Both the position numbers and the translations under genes were made by a program. Under the pieces are notes generated by a model. It was not told the origin of the DNA, ran no database searches, and saw only the letters and a program-made list of their open reading frames with translations. From contig NZ_CP014168.1 in NCBI RefSeq assembly GCF_001717955.1, positions 62,001 through 126,000 on the forward strand: a stretch of DNA of 64,000 nt, in the 5' to 3' direction. Origin of the DNA: Sphingomonas panacis. Its GTDB lineage: Bacteria > Pseudomonadota > Alphaproteobacteria > Sphingomonadales > Sphingomonadaceae. Shown here in pieces: positions 53,328 through 62,612 of the stretch. Every line of letters begins with the position of its first letter. The first letter of the stretch is position 1.

Positions 53328-54361
53328 GTGTCAGAGTTTACCACGATGGGGTTGGATATCGCCAAGCATGTTTTCCACACGCACGGTGCGGACAGCACCG
53401 GAAGGGCGGTGTTCAGCCGCAAGCTCACGCGCGGCAAGCTGCTCGACTTCTTCCAGGCTCACCCACGCTGCCTGGTCGCGCTGGAGGCATGCGGCGGTGC
53501 GCATCACTGGGCACGCGAGCTGCGGGCGGCAGGGCATGAGGTCCGGCTGATCCCGCCAGCGTACGTGAAGCCGTTTGTGAAGCGGCATAAGAACGATGCT
53601 GTTGATGCCGAGGCGATCTGCGAGGCGGCACAGAGGCCGAGCACGCGGTTCGTGGCGGTGAAGAGCGAGCAGCAGCAGGCAGCGGCGCTGCTGTTCCGCA
53701 CGCGCGACTTGGCAGCGAAGCAGCGTACTCAGCTCGCCAATGCCATCCGCGGGGATCTCGCGGAATATGGCTGGGTTGCGCCCAAGGGTGCGTTCCACCT
53801 GACAATGCTGGCTGACTTGTTGGAAGACGGCGAGATCGGTGAAACTCTGCCCGGAGCGGCGCAACCGATGTTCGCCATGATGGTCGACATGCTGGCGGAT
53901 CTCGACAAGCGGATCGCCGTGCTGGACAAGGAGATCACGCGTCGTGCCCGCGAGGATGAGGTTGCACGTCGCCTGATGACCATCCCCGGCATCGGTCCGA
54001 TCCCGCCACCGCAATCGCAGCGATCGCACCGCCAGCGGAAACGTTCGCAAAGGGGCGCGACTTTGCTGCCTGGCTCGGGCTGGTACCGAACCAGGCATCG
54101 ACAGGTGGCAAGCAGAAGCTCGGCGCGATCTCGCGAATGGGTGAGCGAACGCTCAGGCGGCTGCTCATCATCGGCAGCGGCGCGGTCGTGCTCCAGGCGA
54201 GCAAGCGTGGCACGCTGGCGGGCTCATGGTTAGAGGGCATGCTCGCCAGAAAGCCGCGCATGCTGGTCACGGTTGTACTCGCGAACAAGATGGCGCGGAC
54301 GGTCTGGGCGTTGCTGGTGAAGCAAAAGGATTACAGAGCTCCGGTCGCAGTCGCGGCATAA
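53328..54361 (+). pseudogene. IS110-family transposase with a 1-nt frameshift
   Basis: Starts at GTG 53328. The N-terminal RuvC-like DEDD domain is intact (Asp10 in MGLDIAKHVF, Glu53 in VALEACGG, Asp90 and Asp93 in KNDAVDAEAI). After PGIGPI, near 54001-54004, the frame is lost. Restoring one base (atc[a]ccgccaccgca) recovers the normal continuation TATAIAAIAPPAETFAKGRD and the Tnp_20 domain with the catalytic Ser region NQASTGGKQKLGAISRMG, which runs to the stop at 54359-54361. The frame switch from one frame to the next is therefore a single-base deletion. The upstream product lacks the Ser domain. Programmed frameshifting is not usual in this family. Confidence 0.85.
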
Positions 54362-54620
54362 GCCGAGGCGGGCCTGAGGCGCAGGAAGGGCGCAGTCGGT
54401 CGAAGGAGGGTATGGCACAACAGTCGGCGAGACGGGGCCGAAAGAACCAGACCGAGCCGGTGTGCGCACGAGCACGCAGAGGTGATTGTGGTTCCGGTCC
54501 GCGAACTCCCATACAGGCCAGCAGCTTACGCTGCATTACAGGCCGGACAGATGGCAGCATCCGACTACGTGTCAGAACCTGAAGAAAACCGCTTGCAACC
54601 GTTGGGGCGTCCACAGATGG
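54362..54620 (+). ncRNA. Candidate bridge-RNA region in the IS right end
   Basis: IS110-family elements encode a structured guide (bridge) RNA in a non-coding end; in the IS1111 group it lies downstream of the transposase. The roughly 260 bp here are non-coding, GC-rich and much longer than the left end, which fits. No secondary structure was computed. Confidence 0.25.
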
Positions 54621-54835
54621 CTTCATCGCTGGTACGGATCGCACCCAAACGACGCGTTGCCGCCGAGCAGGGACGATTGGATCGATGAGGAGAACCCGGT
54701 CCACATAACGGCGTGTTTGTCGATGCACCGGAGATCTCGAAGCTTGGGTTTGACGGCATGAAGCCTGCCGCGACGGGCGGCCATCAACCGCCGACGTGAT
54801 TCAAATGCGCGATCATGTTTCTCCGCACACGTGGA

Positions 54836-56344
54836 TCACATCCTCCGCGCCGCTGCGATTCCCGCCACGAAAGCGCGCAAGTCGGTGCTCAACGACGCCA
54901 ACCCTGCGTCATCCTCGCCGATCGAATGACCGGTCGGGTAGAAATGGCTGCTGCGGCGATCAACCGGCACGCCGGCCTGGTTCAACGCGAAGATGCCCGC
55001 CTCCACCGGCGTGGTAAGGTCGAAATAGCCGCCGCCGGTGAAAACCCGCATCGTCGGCTTGGCCGCCATCGCCGATGCGAGAAACGGTGCGAACGATCCC
55101 CCGGAATAGGCCCCGCCCCGCCCGGCTTCGTAATCCCACTTGAAATTGATGCCGAGATTCAGGCTGCGATACGGACTGGGCACGGCATAGCCGAGTTCGT
55201 CCTTGAGATAGCTCTCAATCGTCGCGGTCGTTCCGGAACCGAGCGACATCGAGGGATCATCGAACGGCGGGTGGAAGTTGGAATCGGCGATGGCCCGGGT
55301 CATGCGTGCATCGAGCTGGCCGGTACGCAGGCCCTTGGCGGCGAGCAGGCCGAGCATAAAACCGTCCTTGTCGATCGCGATTCCATCCTTGGCGATCGTC
55401 TCGGCGGGCAGACCGATCAGCGGCGCCATCCGTGCCGCCATCGCTTGGCGCTCAGCGTCGGGCAGCGCCGAACCTTGCACTGTCGCCGTGATATACGCGC
55501 TTTCGGCAAAGGCACGCGCCGCTTCGAACTGTTGCGCGACGGTGCGGCCACCCCGGTCGATCGTATTATGATACCAGGCGACCGCGGAGAGCGTCGGCAA
55601 TTGCACCATCGCATCGGTGGCGGGCGAGCCTCCGCCGCCAAGCGCCAGCGCGAGCAGCACGACGCCATCGGGAAGCGCCTGTTTCGCCTTCATCGCCTCA
55701 TTGAGCATCGCAAGCGCGCGCATCGTGCCGTAACTCTCGCCGACGACGATGGTCGGCGCGGTGGTGCGCCCGTTGGCTTTCTTCCAGCCGTCGATCACCT
55801 GCGCGGTCGCACGCGCGTCGCCACCGACGCTGAAGAAGGGCGTCGCGTCCTTGCCCGCGATCGGCATGCTCGCGCCGGTGCCGACCGGATCGATGAAAAC
55901 GAGATCGGCGACGTCGAGCAGGCTGTGCGGGTTGTCCTCGATACGCGTGCCATCGAGCCGGCGCGGGCCGATTCCCGTCATGTGCAGTGGCGAGGACGAA
56001 GCACCCGGGCCGCCGTTGAAGATGAACAACACCGGCCGGTTAGCCGGATTGGCCGGCGTCTCCGCGACATAGGCGTAGGTGACGACGACCGCAGCGGGCG
56101 TGCCGTCCGTCCCCGCCATCGGCGTTTCGGTGACGATCGCGCGATAGGCGATGCGCTTGCCGGCCAGCGTGATCGTGTGGCGGGTGGTCACCACTTTGGC
56201 GCTGGCCGCCGCGCGCGGCACCATCGGCTCCATCGCGCGCTGGAACGCGGGCGATACCTGCCACGCCGGCTCTTTATCCTGAGCCACGGCTGGCGACGCG
56301 AAGATCAGGCTGGCGGCGGCGAGCAGGCGAAAGCGGTGGCGCAT
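54836..56344 (-). CDS. S10-family serine carboxypeptidase-like protein, secreted
   Basis: 502 residues with a Sec signal peptide (RLLAAASLIFASPAVAQ). The peptidase S10 fold shows FIFNGGPGASSSPLHM, FIDPVGTGAS, nucleophile Ser204 in VVGESYGTMRA, Asp in GGGYFDLTTP and His in FYPTGHSIGED. It would remove C-terminal residues from peptides, or act on acyl or amide conjugates, in the periplasm. It is co-directional with the class V PLP gene (27 bp apart), which suggests an operon, and related to the S10 gene at 57788 in motif order though clearly divergent in sequence. Confidence 0.87.
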   Translation of the reverse strand: MRHRFRLLAAASLIFASPAVAQDKEPAWQVSPAFQRAMEPMVPRAAASAKVVTTRHTITLAGKRIAYRAIVTETPMAGTDGTPAAVVVTYAYVAETPANPANRPVLFIFNGGPGASSSPLHMTGIGPRRLDGTRIEDNPHSLLDVADLVFIDPVGTGASMPIAGKDATPFFSVGGDARATAQVIDGWKKANGRTTAPTIVVGESYGTMRALAMLNEAMKAKQALPDGVVLLALALGGGGSPATDAMVQLPTLSAVAWYHNTIDRGGRTVAQQFEAARAFAESAYITATVQGSALPDAERQAMAARMAPLIGLPAETIAKDGIAIDKDGFMLGLLAAKGLRTGQLDARMTRAIADSNFHPPFDDPSMSLGSGTTATIESYLKDELGYAVPSPYRSLNLGINFKWDYEAGRGGAYSGGSFAPFLASAMAAKPTMRVFTGGGYFDLTTPVEAGIFALNQAGVPVDRRSSHFYPTGHSIGEDDAGLASLSTDLRAFVAGIAAARRM

Positions 56345-56371
56345 GGCAGATCCTTGAATGCGGCAGACGGG

Positions 56372-57595
56372 TCAGGCGGCGGGCAGCGCGGCGAGCGCGC
56401 GGTCGATATCGTCCATGTCGTTGAACACCGACGGGCAAAAGCGGAAGCGGTTGCGCGACAATGTGATCTGCACGCCGGCCTTCGCGAGCGGTGCGGCAAG
56501 CTTGTCGTGCGCGCCTTCAAGGACGCAGGTGACGAGCGGCGTGCGGCTGTCTGGCGGCGTTACCACGCGGTAGCCCTTGCGCAGCAGTTCGGCCTGGAGC
56601 CGCCCCAGCATCGGGCGACGGTACGCGGTGATCCGCTCCACGCCGAGATCGAGCAGATGCGCCAGCGACCAGTCGAGCAGCGCGATGCCGGTATGCGCGC
56701 GCGTACCGGCCGCGAACAGACCCTCCACGTCGGAGCGCGGCGTCACATCGGCGATGGTGTCGCCGGGCGGATCGAACGGATAGACGTGCGGCTGGAAGCC
56801 GGCGAGCTGGTAATAGCCGTAGGTCGAGCGTTTGATGCGGTCATGCAGGTCGGCGCGGGCGTAGAGGAAGCCCAGTCCGAAATCGCCCATCAGCCATTTG
56901 TAGCTGGCGCAGGCGGCGAAATCGACGCCGCTGGCGCGCACGTCGATGGGGATCGTGCCGGCGGCGTGGATGATATCAGCATAGACCAACGCGCCCTTGG
57001 CATGGGCGATCTCACAGACGCGCGTCAGATCGTGTTCGAAGCCGTTGTACGTCGAGACCAGCGACAGCGCGACCAGCCGCGTGCCGGGCGTGATCGCGCG
57101 CTCGATATCGTCGATCGCGATTTTGCCGTCGCGCGGCCGTAGCCAGGCGACGTCGACGCCCTGTTTGGCAAGTTCCTCGTAGAGATAGAACGAACCGAAG
57201 AAATGCAGCGTATCGGTGACGACACGCCCGCCGCTACGCGGCAGATCAAGCCCGGCGATGACGAGTTGCTCGCCGGCGGTGGTGCTTTGCACGAAGGCGA
57301 GTTCGGCGGGATCGCAGTTGATGAGCCGGGCGAAATTGGCTTTGACGCGCGTCTCGGCGTCGTCGGTCGCGTAGTGGCCGCCGGTGCCGTCGCGGGTGCG
57401 CAGATAGGCATCGAGCGATTGCCGCGCGCCGGTCGCGATCGGGTGCATCGTACCCGAATCGAGATAGGTGTTGCGCATCGGCGCGAACGACACCGTATCG
57501 GGCAGTGCCGCAGGTGTCGGCATGGCGCGCGCACCGCTTACCGCCAGCGGCAAGGTGGCGCTTGCGCCGAGTATCGTGCGCCGTGTGACCTTCAT
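56372..57595 (-). CDS. Class V aminotransferase-fold PLP enzyme with Tat signal
   Basis: 407 residues. The N-terminus MKVTRRTILGASATLPLAV is a clear twin-arginine signal, so the enzyme should fold with its cofactor in the cytoplasm and be exported. PLP-site features are QSTTAGEQLVIAGLDL, VYADIIHAAGTIPIDV (Asp207) and the Schiff-base Lys233 in CASYKWLMGDFGLGFLY. The fold is that of isopenicillin-N-epimerase/cysteine-desulfurase-like class V enzymes. Periplasmic PLP enzymes of this class are rarely characterised. The likely operon partner is an exported S10 peptidase, so a reaction on amino acids or peptides outside the cytoplasm (epimerisation, lyase or transamination) is inferred. Confidence 0.82.
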   Translation of the reverse strand: MKVTRRTILGASATLPLAVSGARAMPTPAALPDTVSFAPMRNTYLDSGTMHPIATGARQSLDAYLRTRDGTGGHYATDDAETRVKANFARLINCDPAELAFVQSTTAGEQLVIAGLDLPRSGGRVVTDTLHFFGSFYLYEELAKQGVDVAWLRPRDGKIAIDDIERAITPGTRLVALSLVSTYNGFEHDLTRVCEIAHAKGALVYADIIHAAGTIPIDVRASGVDFAACASYKWLMGDFGLGFLYARADLHDRIKRSTYGYYQLAGFQPHVYPFDPPGDTIADVTPRSDVEGLFAAGTRAHTGIALLDWSLAHLLDLGVERITAYRRPMLGRLQAELLRKGYRVVTPPDSRTPLVTCVLEGAHDKLAAPLAKAGVQITLSRNRFRFCPSVFNDMDDIDRALAALPAA

Positions 57596-57787
57596 GCCCC
57601 ATCCGTTCCCATCGCGTCCTCCGCAGGGTAGCGGAGGATGACGGCATAGTTTTCGCGAAGATGCGCGTCGAGGCGGTGCGGTTCGCGCATGGAGGCCGGG
57701 GAAATGACGTCGCCGCGCCGATCAACGCATAAAAATCGTCGTGCACCCGGATTAGACCGATCGCGTGGCATGATACGGGAGGTGGCG

Positions 57788-59221
57788 ATGCGGGCGATCT
57801 TGAACTTCGGGGCGATCGTCCTGATCGCTGCGGGAGCATCGCCGGTCGCTGCCGCCCCGCGCGCGCCTGTCCGGGCCGGGTGCCCGGCCGATGCGGTTTC
57901 GCGCGCGCAAAGTGCGGTGATCCGCGGAATGACACGACACTATACGATCTGCGCTGGCACGCTGCCGATCCGCGATTCCGCCGGAACGGTGCGCGCGTCG
58001 ATCTTCTATACCGCGTACCTTCTCGACGGCGTGGCGCGGGCACGGCCGCTGAGCTTCGTCTGGAACGGCGGCCCCGGTGCGGATTCGCGGCTGCTTCAGT
58101 TCCACGCGCTCGCCCCCAGGACGCTCCAGAACGGCGTGCTCGTCGACAATGCCGACAGCGCGCTGTCGGCGAGCGATCTCGTCTTCGTCGATCCGGTCGG
58201 CACCGGCTTCAGTCGCGCTAAGACCCTTGCGGACGGTGCGGCCTTTTACCGCACCACCGGCGATATCGGCGCGACGGCGCAGTTCGTGCGCAACTTCCGC
58301 AGCGCGTACCATCGCAGCGGAGCGCCGACCTATCTGGTCGGCGAAAGCTTCGGCACGTGGCGCGCGGCGGGGGTGGCCGAGGCGCTGATCGATGCCGGCG
58401 AACCGCTGGCGGGCATCGCGCTGATCTCGGGCGGGATTCCGCTTGGAGACGCGGAGGACCGGTCGCTGATGCGCGCGCTGTCGCTGCCCAATCGCACCGC
58501 CACCGCACTCGCGCTCGGCAAGCTCGCGCCTGACGTGCAGGCCCACCCGCAAGCGGCGCTGGCCGAAGCTGAGCATTGGGCGCGCACCGTCTATCGTGGC
58601 GCGCTCGCCGATCCCGCCGCGCTCAGCGCCACCGCGCGGGCAGAAGTGGTGGCGCGGCTCGCCCGCTACCAGGGACTATCGCCGGCGACGATCGACGCGA
58701 AGACCTTGTGGGTCTCGCCGCGCCAGTTCCGCACCGGCCTGATCCCGGCGGAACCGCGCGACATCTTCGACATGCGCAAGCCGGTCGCGCACCTGGACAC
58801 CGCCGCCGACGACAAGGTGGTGCTGGCGTTCTACCGCGAGACGCTCGGCTATCGGGACGGGCGCTATGCCGGCATCGAGGAAAAAGGCCCCGATGTCGGC
58901 GGCCGGTGGGAATATGACCAGACGCCGGTGACGCCCGAGTCCCTCGCCCGCGCGATGGCGGGCGAGGGTCCGCCGAGCGCATCGCAACCCTGGACGCTCC
59001 GCGCGATGCAAAAGGCACCCCGGCTGCGCGCGTGGGTGGCGGCGGGCCGGTATGACTCGCTCAACAGTTGCCCGGGCAATGCGGCCACCGTCGCGGGGTT
59101 GCCGCGAAGCGTGGCGACGCGCTTCACGCTGCGCTGCTATGCGGGCGGGCACATGATGTATGAGGACGCGGCGGTCAAAACGCGCTTCGGGCGCGATCTC
59201 GCCGATTTTCTGGCGCGCTGA
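57788..59221 (+). CDS. S10-family serine carboxypeptidase-like protein, secreted (second copy)
   Basis: 477 residues; ATG 57788 is preferred because GGGAGG lies 5 nt upstream, inside a longer open frame. A signal peptide (ILNFGAIVLIAAGASPVAA) is followed by FVWNGGPGADSRLLQF, FVDPVGTGFSRAK, nucleophile Ser187 in LVGESFGTWRA, Asp in AGRYDSLNSCPG and His in CYAGGHMMYED. Cys pairs suggest a disulfide near the Asp loop. It is divergent from the PLP enzyme and upstream of the TonB receptor gene. With the first S10 gene it suggests two-step trimming of an imported substrate. Confidence 0.87.
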   Translation: MRAILNFGAIVLIAAGASPVAAAPRAPVRAGCPADAVSRAQSAVIRGMTRHYTICAGTLPIRDSAGTVRASIFYTAYLLDGVARARPLSFVWNGGPGADSRLLQFHALAPRTLQNGVLVDNADSALSASDLVFVDPVGTGFSRAKTLADGAAFYRTTGDIGATAQFVRNFRSAYHRSGAPTYLVGESFGTWRAAGVAEALIDAGEPLAGIALISGGIPLGDAEDRSLMRALSLPNRTATALALGKLAPDVQAHPQAALAEAEHWARTVYRGALADPAALSATARAEVVARLARYQGLSPATIDAKTLWVSPRQFRTGLIPAEPRDIFDMRKPVAHLDTAADDKVVLAFYRETLGYRDGRYAGIEEKGPDVGGRWEYDQTPVTPESLARAMAGEGPPSASQPWTLRAMQKAPRLRAWVAAGRYDSLNSCPGNAATVAGLPRSVATRFTLRCYAGGHMMYEDAAVKTRFGRDLADFLAR

Positions 59222-59451
59222 CGATCACCACAAGGGTCGGCACCCCGGCTAAATTGTTCGGACGACATTTCCAACGATTGGGCCGGTCGTGATGCGGAAG
59301 CTTGCCCGATACGCGCATAATTTATCCGTAAGGCGCGTCGGGTTGCTGAACTGCGACGAAGTTTTTGCGCAGCCTCGCGATATCCTGACAGGCATCGAAC
59401 ACGGCTAGTCCGGGGAATGGCCGAGCCACAAAAGCGGGCACAGGGGGAAAC

Positions 59452-62400
59452 ATGGGCAATCATCGGGGACCATCGGTCCGCAGGTATCTCGAAACCACCG
59501 CGCTGATCGCGGCGCTGGGTGCCGTCGCACCGGCCCATGCGCAGGTCGCGCCGGCCGCAGCCGAACTCGCGCCCTCCGCTGACGCGGCACCCGAAGACCC
59601 CGCCACCGACGTCGTGGTCACCGGGTCGCGCATCCGCCGTTCGGGTTCGGACCAGATGGCGCCGGTCGTCACGGTCGATCAACAGTGGATCATCGATCGC
59701 GGCTACACCAGCGCCGCCGATGCGCTCAACGACATCACCTCGATGACGCCGGCGATCAACCAGGCCGACGGCACCGGCAATTCGAGCGGCACCGGCCAGC
59801 AATACCCCAACCTGTTCGGCCTCGGCGCCGGGCGTACCCTGACGCTCGTCAATGGCCGCCGGATGGTCACGTCTTCCGCCGGACTGGGCGATGCGCAGGT
59901 CGATGCCAACATCATCCCGATCGGCCTGCTCGATCGGGTCGATGTCGTGCAGGCGGGCGGCGCCGCCGTGTACGGCTCGGATGCGATCGCCGGCGTCGTC
60001 AACTATGTACTCAAGAAGGACTTCACCGGTCTCGACGTCGATGCGCAGACCGGCATCTCCAGCCGGGGCGATTACCCCACCTACAGCGCGCGCGCGACCG
60101 CCGGGACCAACTTCGCCGACGGGCGCGGCAATGTCGCGGTCGATGTCAGTTGGGCGACCTCGCCGGTGCTGCGCTTCGGCGACCGGCCGCTGTCGAACCT
60201 CTCGCGCGTCGCCGTCACCAACACGGCCGATACCGGACCGAGCGACGGCGTGCCTTCGCTCAAGCAACTGCTCGACGCGCATTTCTGGGAATTCAACGGC
60301 AATGGCGTGCTGTTCAACACACCCGCCCCGCTTACGCGCTTCCTGACCGGCGGCGGCCTGCAATTCGCGCCCGACGGCAGCGTGACGCGCTACAATCCCG
60401 GCACCAGCGTCGGCATTCCCTTCTCGAGTGGCGGCGATGGCCTGCGCTATTCGGATCTCGCCGGACTGCGCACCGGCGTCGACCGGCTGACCGCGAATAT
60501 GATCGGCCATTACGATGTCTCCGATCATCTGACGATCTCTACCGAGTTGCTATATGCGCGCACCAAGGGCACCGAGATACCGCAGGGCAACAGCTATACG
60601 ATCCTGAACGCCGGCACCTATGCCGGGCCGATCGTGTTCACGATCGACAACCCCTATCTCACCGCCGCCAGCAAGGCGACGCTGAGCGCCGCGCGGCCGG
60701 GGTTCGCGCAGGGAGCACCGATCTTCCTGTCGAAATATTTCTATGACCTGGTGCCGAGCGACCAGCAGACCACGACCACAAACACCTATCGCGCGCTGCT
60801 TTCGGCGAACGGCGATTTCGATCTCGGCACGCGCAATTTCTACTGGTCGGTCTCGGGCAGCTATGCCCGTGTCGAAGGCCATCAGCGTAGCTGGCAAGTG
60901 GTCAACAGCAAGTTCCAGAACGCGATCGATGCCACGCTCAACGGCGCGGGCAAGATCGTCTGCGCGATCAACGCCGATAGCGATATCAGCAACGACGATC
61001 CCAATTGCGCGCCGATCAACCCGTTCGGGAACGGCAATGTCAGCGCCGCCGCGCGCAACTACGTCAGCACGCGCGCGGGCATGGATTACACCAACGAGCA
61101 GGTCGATATTCTCGCGACGCTCGGTGGCACCGTGGTCAGCCTGCCGACCGGCGACGTGAAGTTCATCCTCGCCTACGAACACCGCGACGAACGGGCGCGC
61201 TTCGATCCGCTCGCCGCCAACCAGGCCGGCAGCTTCGGCGGCGGGACATTGGAAGTGCCGCAATCGGGCCGCTACAACACCAACGAACTCTCGGCGGAAA
61301 TCGATATCCCGCTGGTCGGCAAGGATTTCACCTTGCCGCTGGTCAAGGAACTCGAAGCGACCGGCGCGTACCGCTATGTCGACAACTCGATCGCGGGCAG
61401 CGAAAGCGTATGGCAGGCCGGGCTGCGCTGGCTCGTCACCGACGGCGTCACCCTGCGCGGCACGCGCAGCCGCAACTTCCGCGCGCCGACGCTGACTCAG
61501 CTCTTCCAGCCGAGCAGCACCGCACTCGGCTCGATCGGGTTCGATCCCTGCGATGCCGATCGCATCAACTCCGGCCCGAATCCGTCCGTGCGCCGCACCA
61601 ATTGCCTCGCCGCCTTCGCGGCAAATCCGGGCTATGGCGTCGGCGCCGATGGTACGGGCGCGGGGCTGAGCGCCGCGCAACGGCTCGCGCTGTTCCAGGA
61701 CCCCGCCGAGAATTTCGAAGTGGCCTCGGTCACGACGGGCGGCAATGCGGGGCTGAAAAACGAGATTTCGAACACGCTGTCCTATGGCATCACGCTGCAG
61801 CCGAAATTCGCGCGCGGGCTGACGATCACGGTCGATCGCATCCAGGTCGATCTGCGCGATGGTCTGTCGGCCTTCACCACGGACGATTTCACCGCCGCCT
61901 GTTACGATAACGTCAATCCGAACCCGGCGGTGTGCAACGCCTTCAGCCGCCTCGCGGTGAGCGACGGCATCAACACCGGCGGCACGATCGTCAAAGGCAC
62001 CACCACCACCTTCAATGCGGGCGTGGTGAAGTATCGCGGCGAAACCTATGCGATCGATTATCGCTTCGCGCCGGGCGATCTGTTCGCGGGCGGGCGCGAT
62101 CTCGGCCGGCTCCAGCTCAACGCGTCGGCAACGCACAACGAACTGCTCACCCAGTCGGTGACCGGCGAGACGTTCGACCGTACCGACGACACGATCACCG
62201 AGCCGAGCTGGGTCGGGCGGTTCAACGCCACCTACGTGAAGGGTCCGGTGCGCCTGTCGTACCAGATGTTCTACCTGCCCGGCGCGCGGCGCACGTACAC
62301 CTCGACGATCGAGAACGACCCCAATCCCGAGGTCGCCAGCAACATGACCCACAGCCTGTCCGCACAGATCGACGCGGGTCGGCTCACCTACCGGCTCGGC

Positions 62401-62502
62401 GTGGAAAACCTCACCGACGAGCAGCCGTCCTATCCGAGCATCGCTTATGGCGACATTCTCGGCCGGCGTTTCTTTGCCGGCGTCAACGTGCGGTTGCCCT
62501 GA
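59452..62502 (+). CDS. TonB-dependent receptor of the peptidase/PLP locus
   Basis: 1016 residues, ATG with AGGGGGAAAC upstream. Signal peptide, then the TonB box region ATDVVVTGSRIRRSGSDQMA, a plug with TSAADALNDITSMTPAINQ, GAGRTLTLVNGRRMV and GAAAVYGSDAIAGVVNYVLKK, and a barrel with the C-terminal LGRRFFAGVNVRLP. The plug type is the sphingomonad CirA/IroN-like group often linked to peptides, polyphenols or other non-sugar cargo. The neighbours (exported peptidases, PLP enzymes) point to peptide-like cargo. The gene lies 230 bp after the S10 gene in the same direction. Confidence 0.87.
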   Translation: MGNHRGPSVRRYLETTALIAALGAVAPAHAQVAPAAAELAPSADAAPEDPATDVVVTGSRIRRSGSDQMAPVVTVDQQWIIDRGYTSAADALNDITSMTPAINQADGTGNSSGTGQQYPNLFGLGAGRTLTLVNGRRMVTSSAGLGDAQVDANIIPIGLLDRVDVVQAGGAAVYGSDAIAGVVNYVLKKDFTGLDVDAQTGISSRGDYPTYSARATAGTNFADGRGNVAVDVSWATSPVLRFGDRPLSNLSRVAVTNTADTGPSDGVPSLKQLLDAHFWEFNGNGVLFNTPAPLTRFLTGGGLQFAPDGSVTRYNPGTSVGIPFSSGGDGLRYSDLAGLRTGVDRLTANMIGHYDVSDHLTISTELLYARTKGTEIPQGNSYTILNAGTYAGPIVFTIDNPYLTAASKATLSAARPGFAQGAPIFLSKYFYDLVPSDQQTTTTNTYRALLSANGDFDLGTRNFYWSVSGSYARVEGHQRSWQVVNSKFQNAIDATLNGAGKIVCAINADSDISNDDPNCAPINPFGNGNVSAAARNYVSTRAGMDYTNEQVDILATLGGTVVSLPTGDVKFILAYEHRDERARFDPLAANQAGSFGGGTLEVPQSGRYNTNELSAEIDIPLVGKDFTLPLVKELEATGAYRYVDNSIAGSESVWQAGLRWLVTDGVTLRGTRSRNFRAPTLTQLFQPSSTALGSIGFDPCDADRINSGPNPSVRRTNCLAAFAANPGYGVGADGTGAGLSAAQRLALFQDPAENFEVASVTTGGNAGLKNEISNTLSYGITLQPKFARGLTITVDRIQVDLRDGLSAFTTDDFTAACYDNVNPNPAVCNAFSRLAVSDGINTGGTIVKGTTTTFNAGVVKYRGETYAIDYRFAPGDLFAGGRDLGRLQLNASATHNELLTQSVTGETFDRTDDTITEPSWVGRFNATYVKGPVRLSYQMFYLPGARRTYTSTIENDPNPEVASNMTHSLSAQIDAGRLTYRLGVENLTDEQPSYPSIAYGDILGRRFFAGVNVRLP

Positions 62503-62612
62503 CGGCGGCGGTTCGGCCCCCTTTCACCACATCGGGCACCGGCCACGCGAGGGCGTGGGCCGCGCCGGTGTCTCGACGGCGCGCGCCCGGTGGGCGTGAG
62601 GAGTAGGAAGCA

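Larger units (their letters stand above)
53230..54620 (+). mobile_element. IS110-family element (IS1111-like), disrupted
   Basis: A single transposase/recombinase frame with short left (about 100 bp) and longer right (about 260 bp) non-coding ends. The right flank ends near AACCGTTGGGGCGTCCACAG, which resembles known right ends of this group; the exact ends are approximate because IS110 elements lack clear terminal repeats and target duplications. It lies between the rhamnogalacturonan locus and the peptidase locus. The recombinase is frameshifted, so the copy is probably immobile. Confidence 0.65.

Noticed and set aside
54815..57142. 775-codon plus-strand open frame
   Set aside because: It is antisense to the S10 and class V PLP genes, which have catalytic motifs and signals. 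The plus frame has none.
60550..62352. 600-codon minus-strand open frame opposite the last TonB receptor
   Set aside because: This is shadow coding; the plus strand has the complete receptor.
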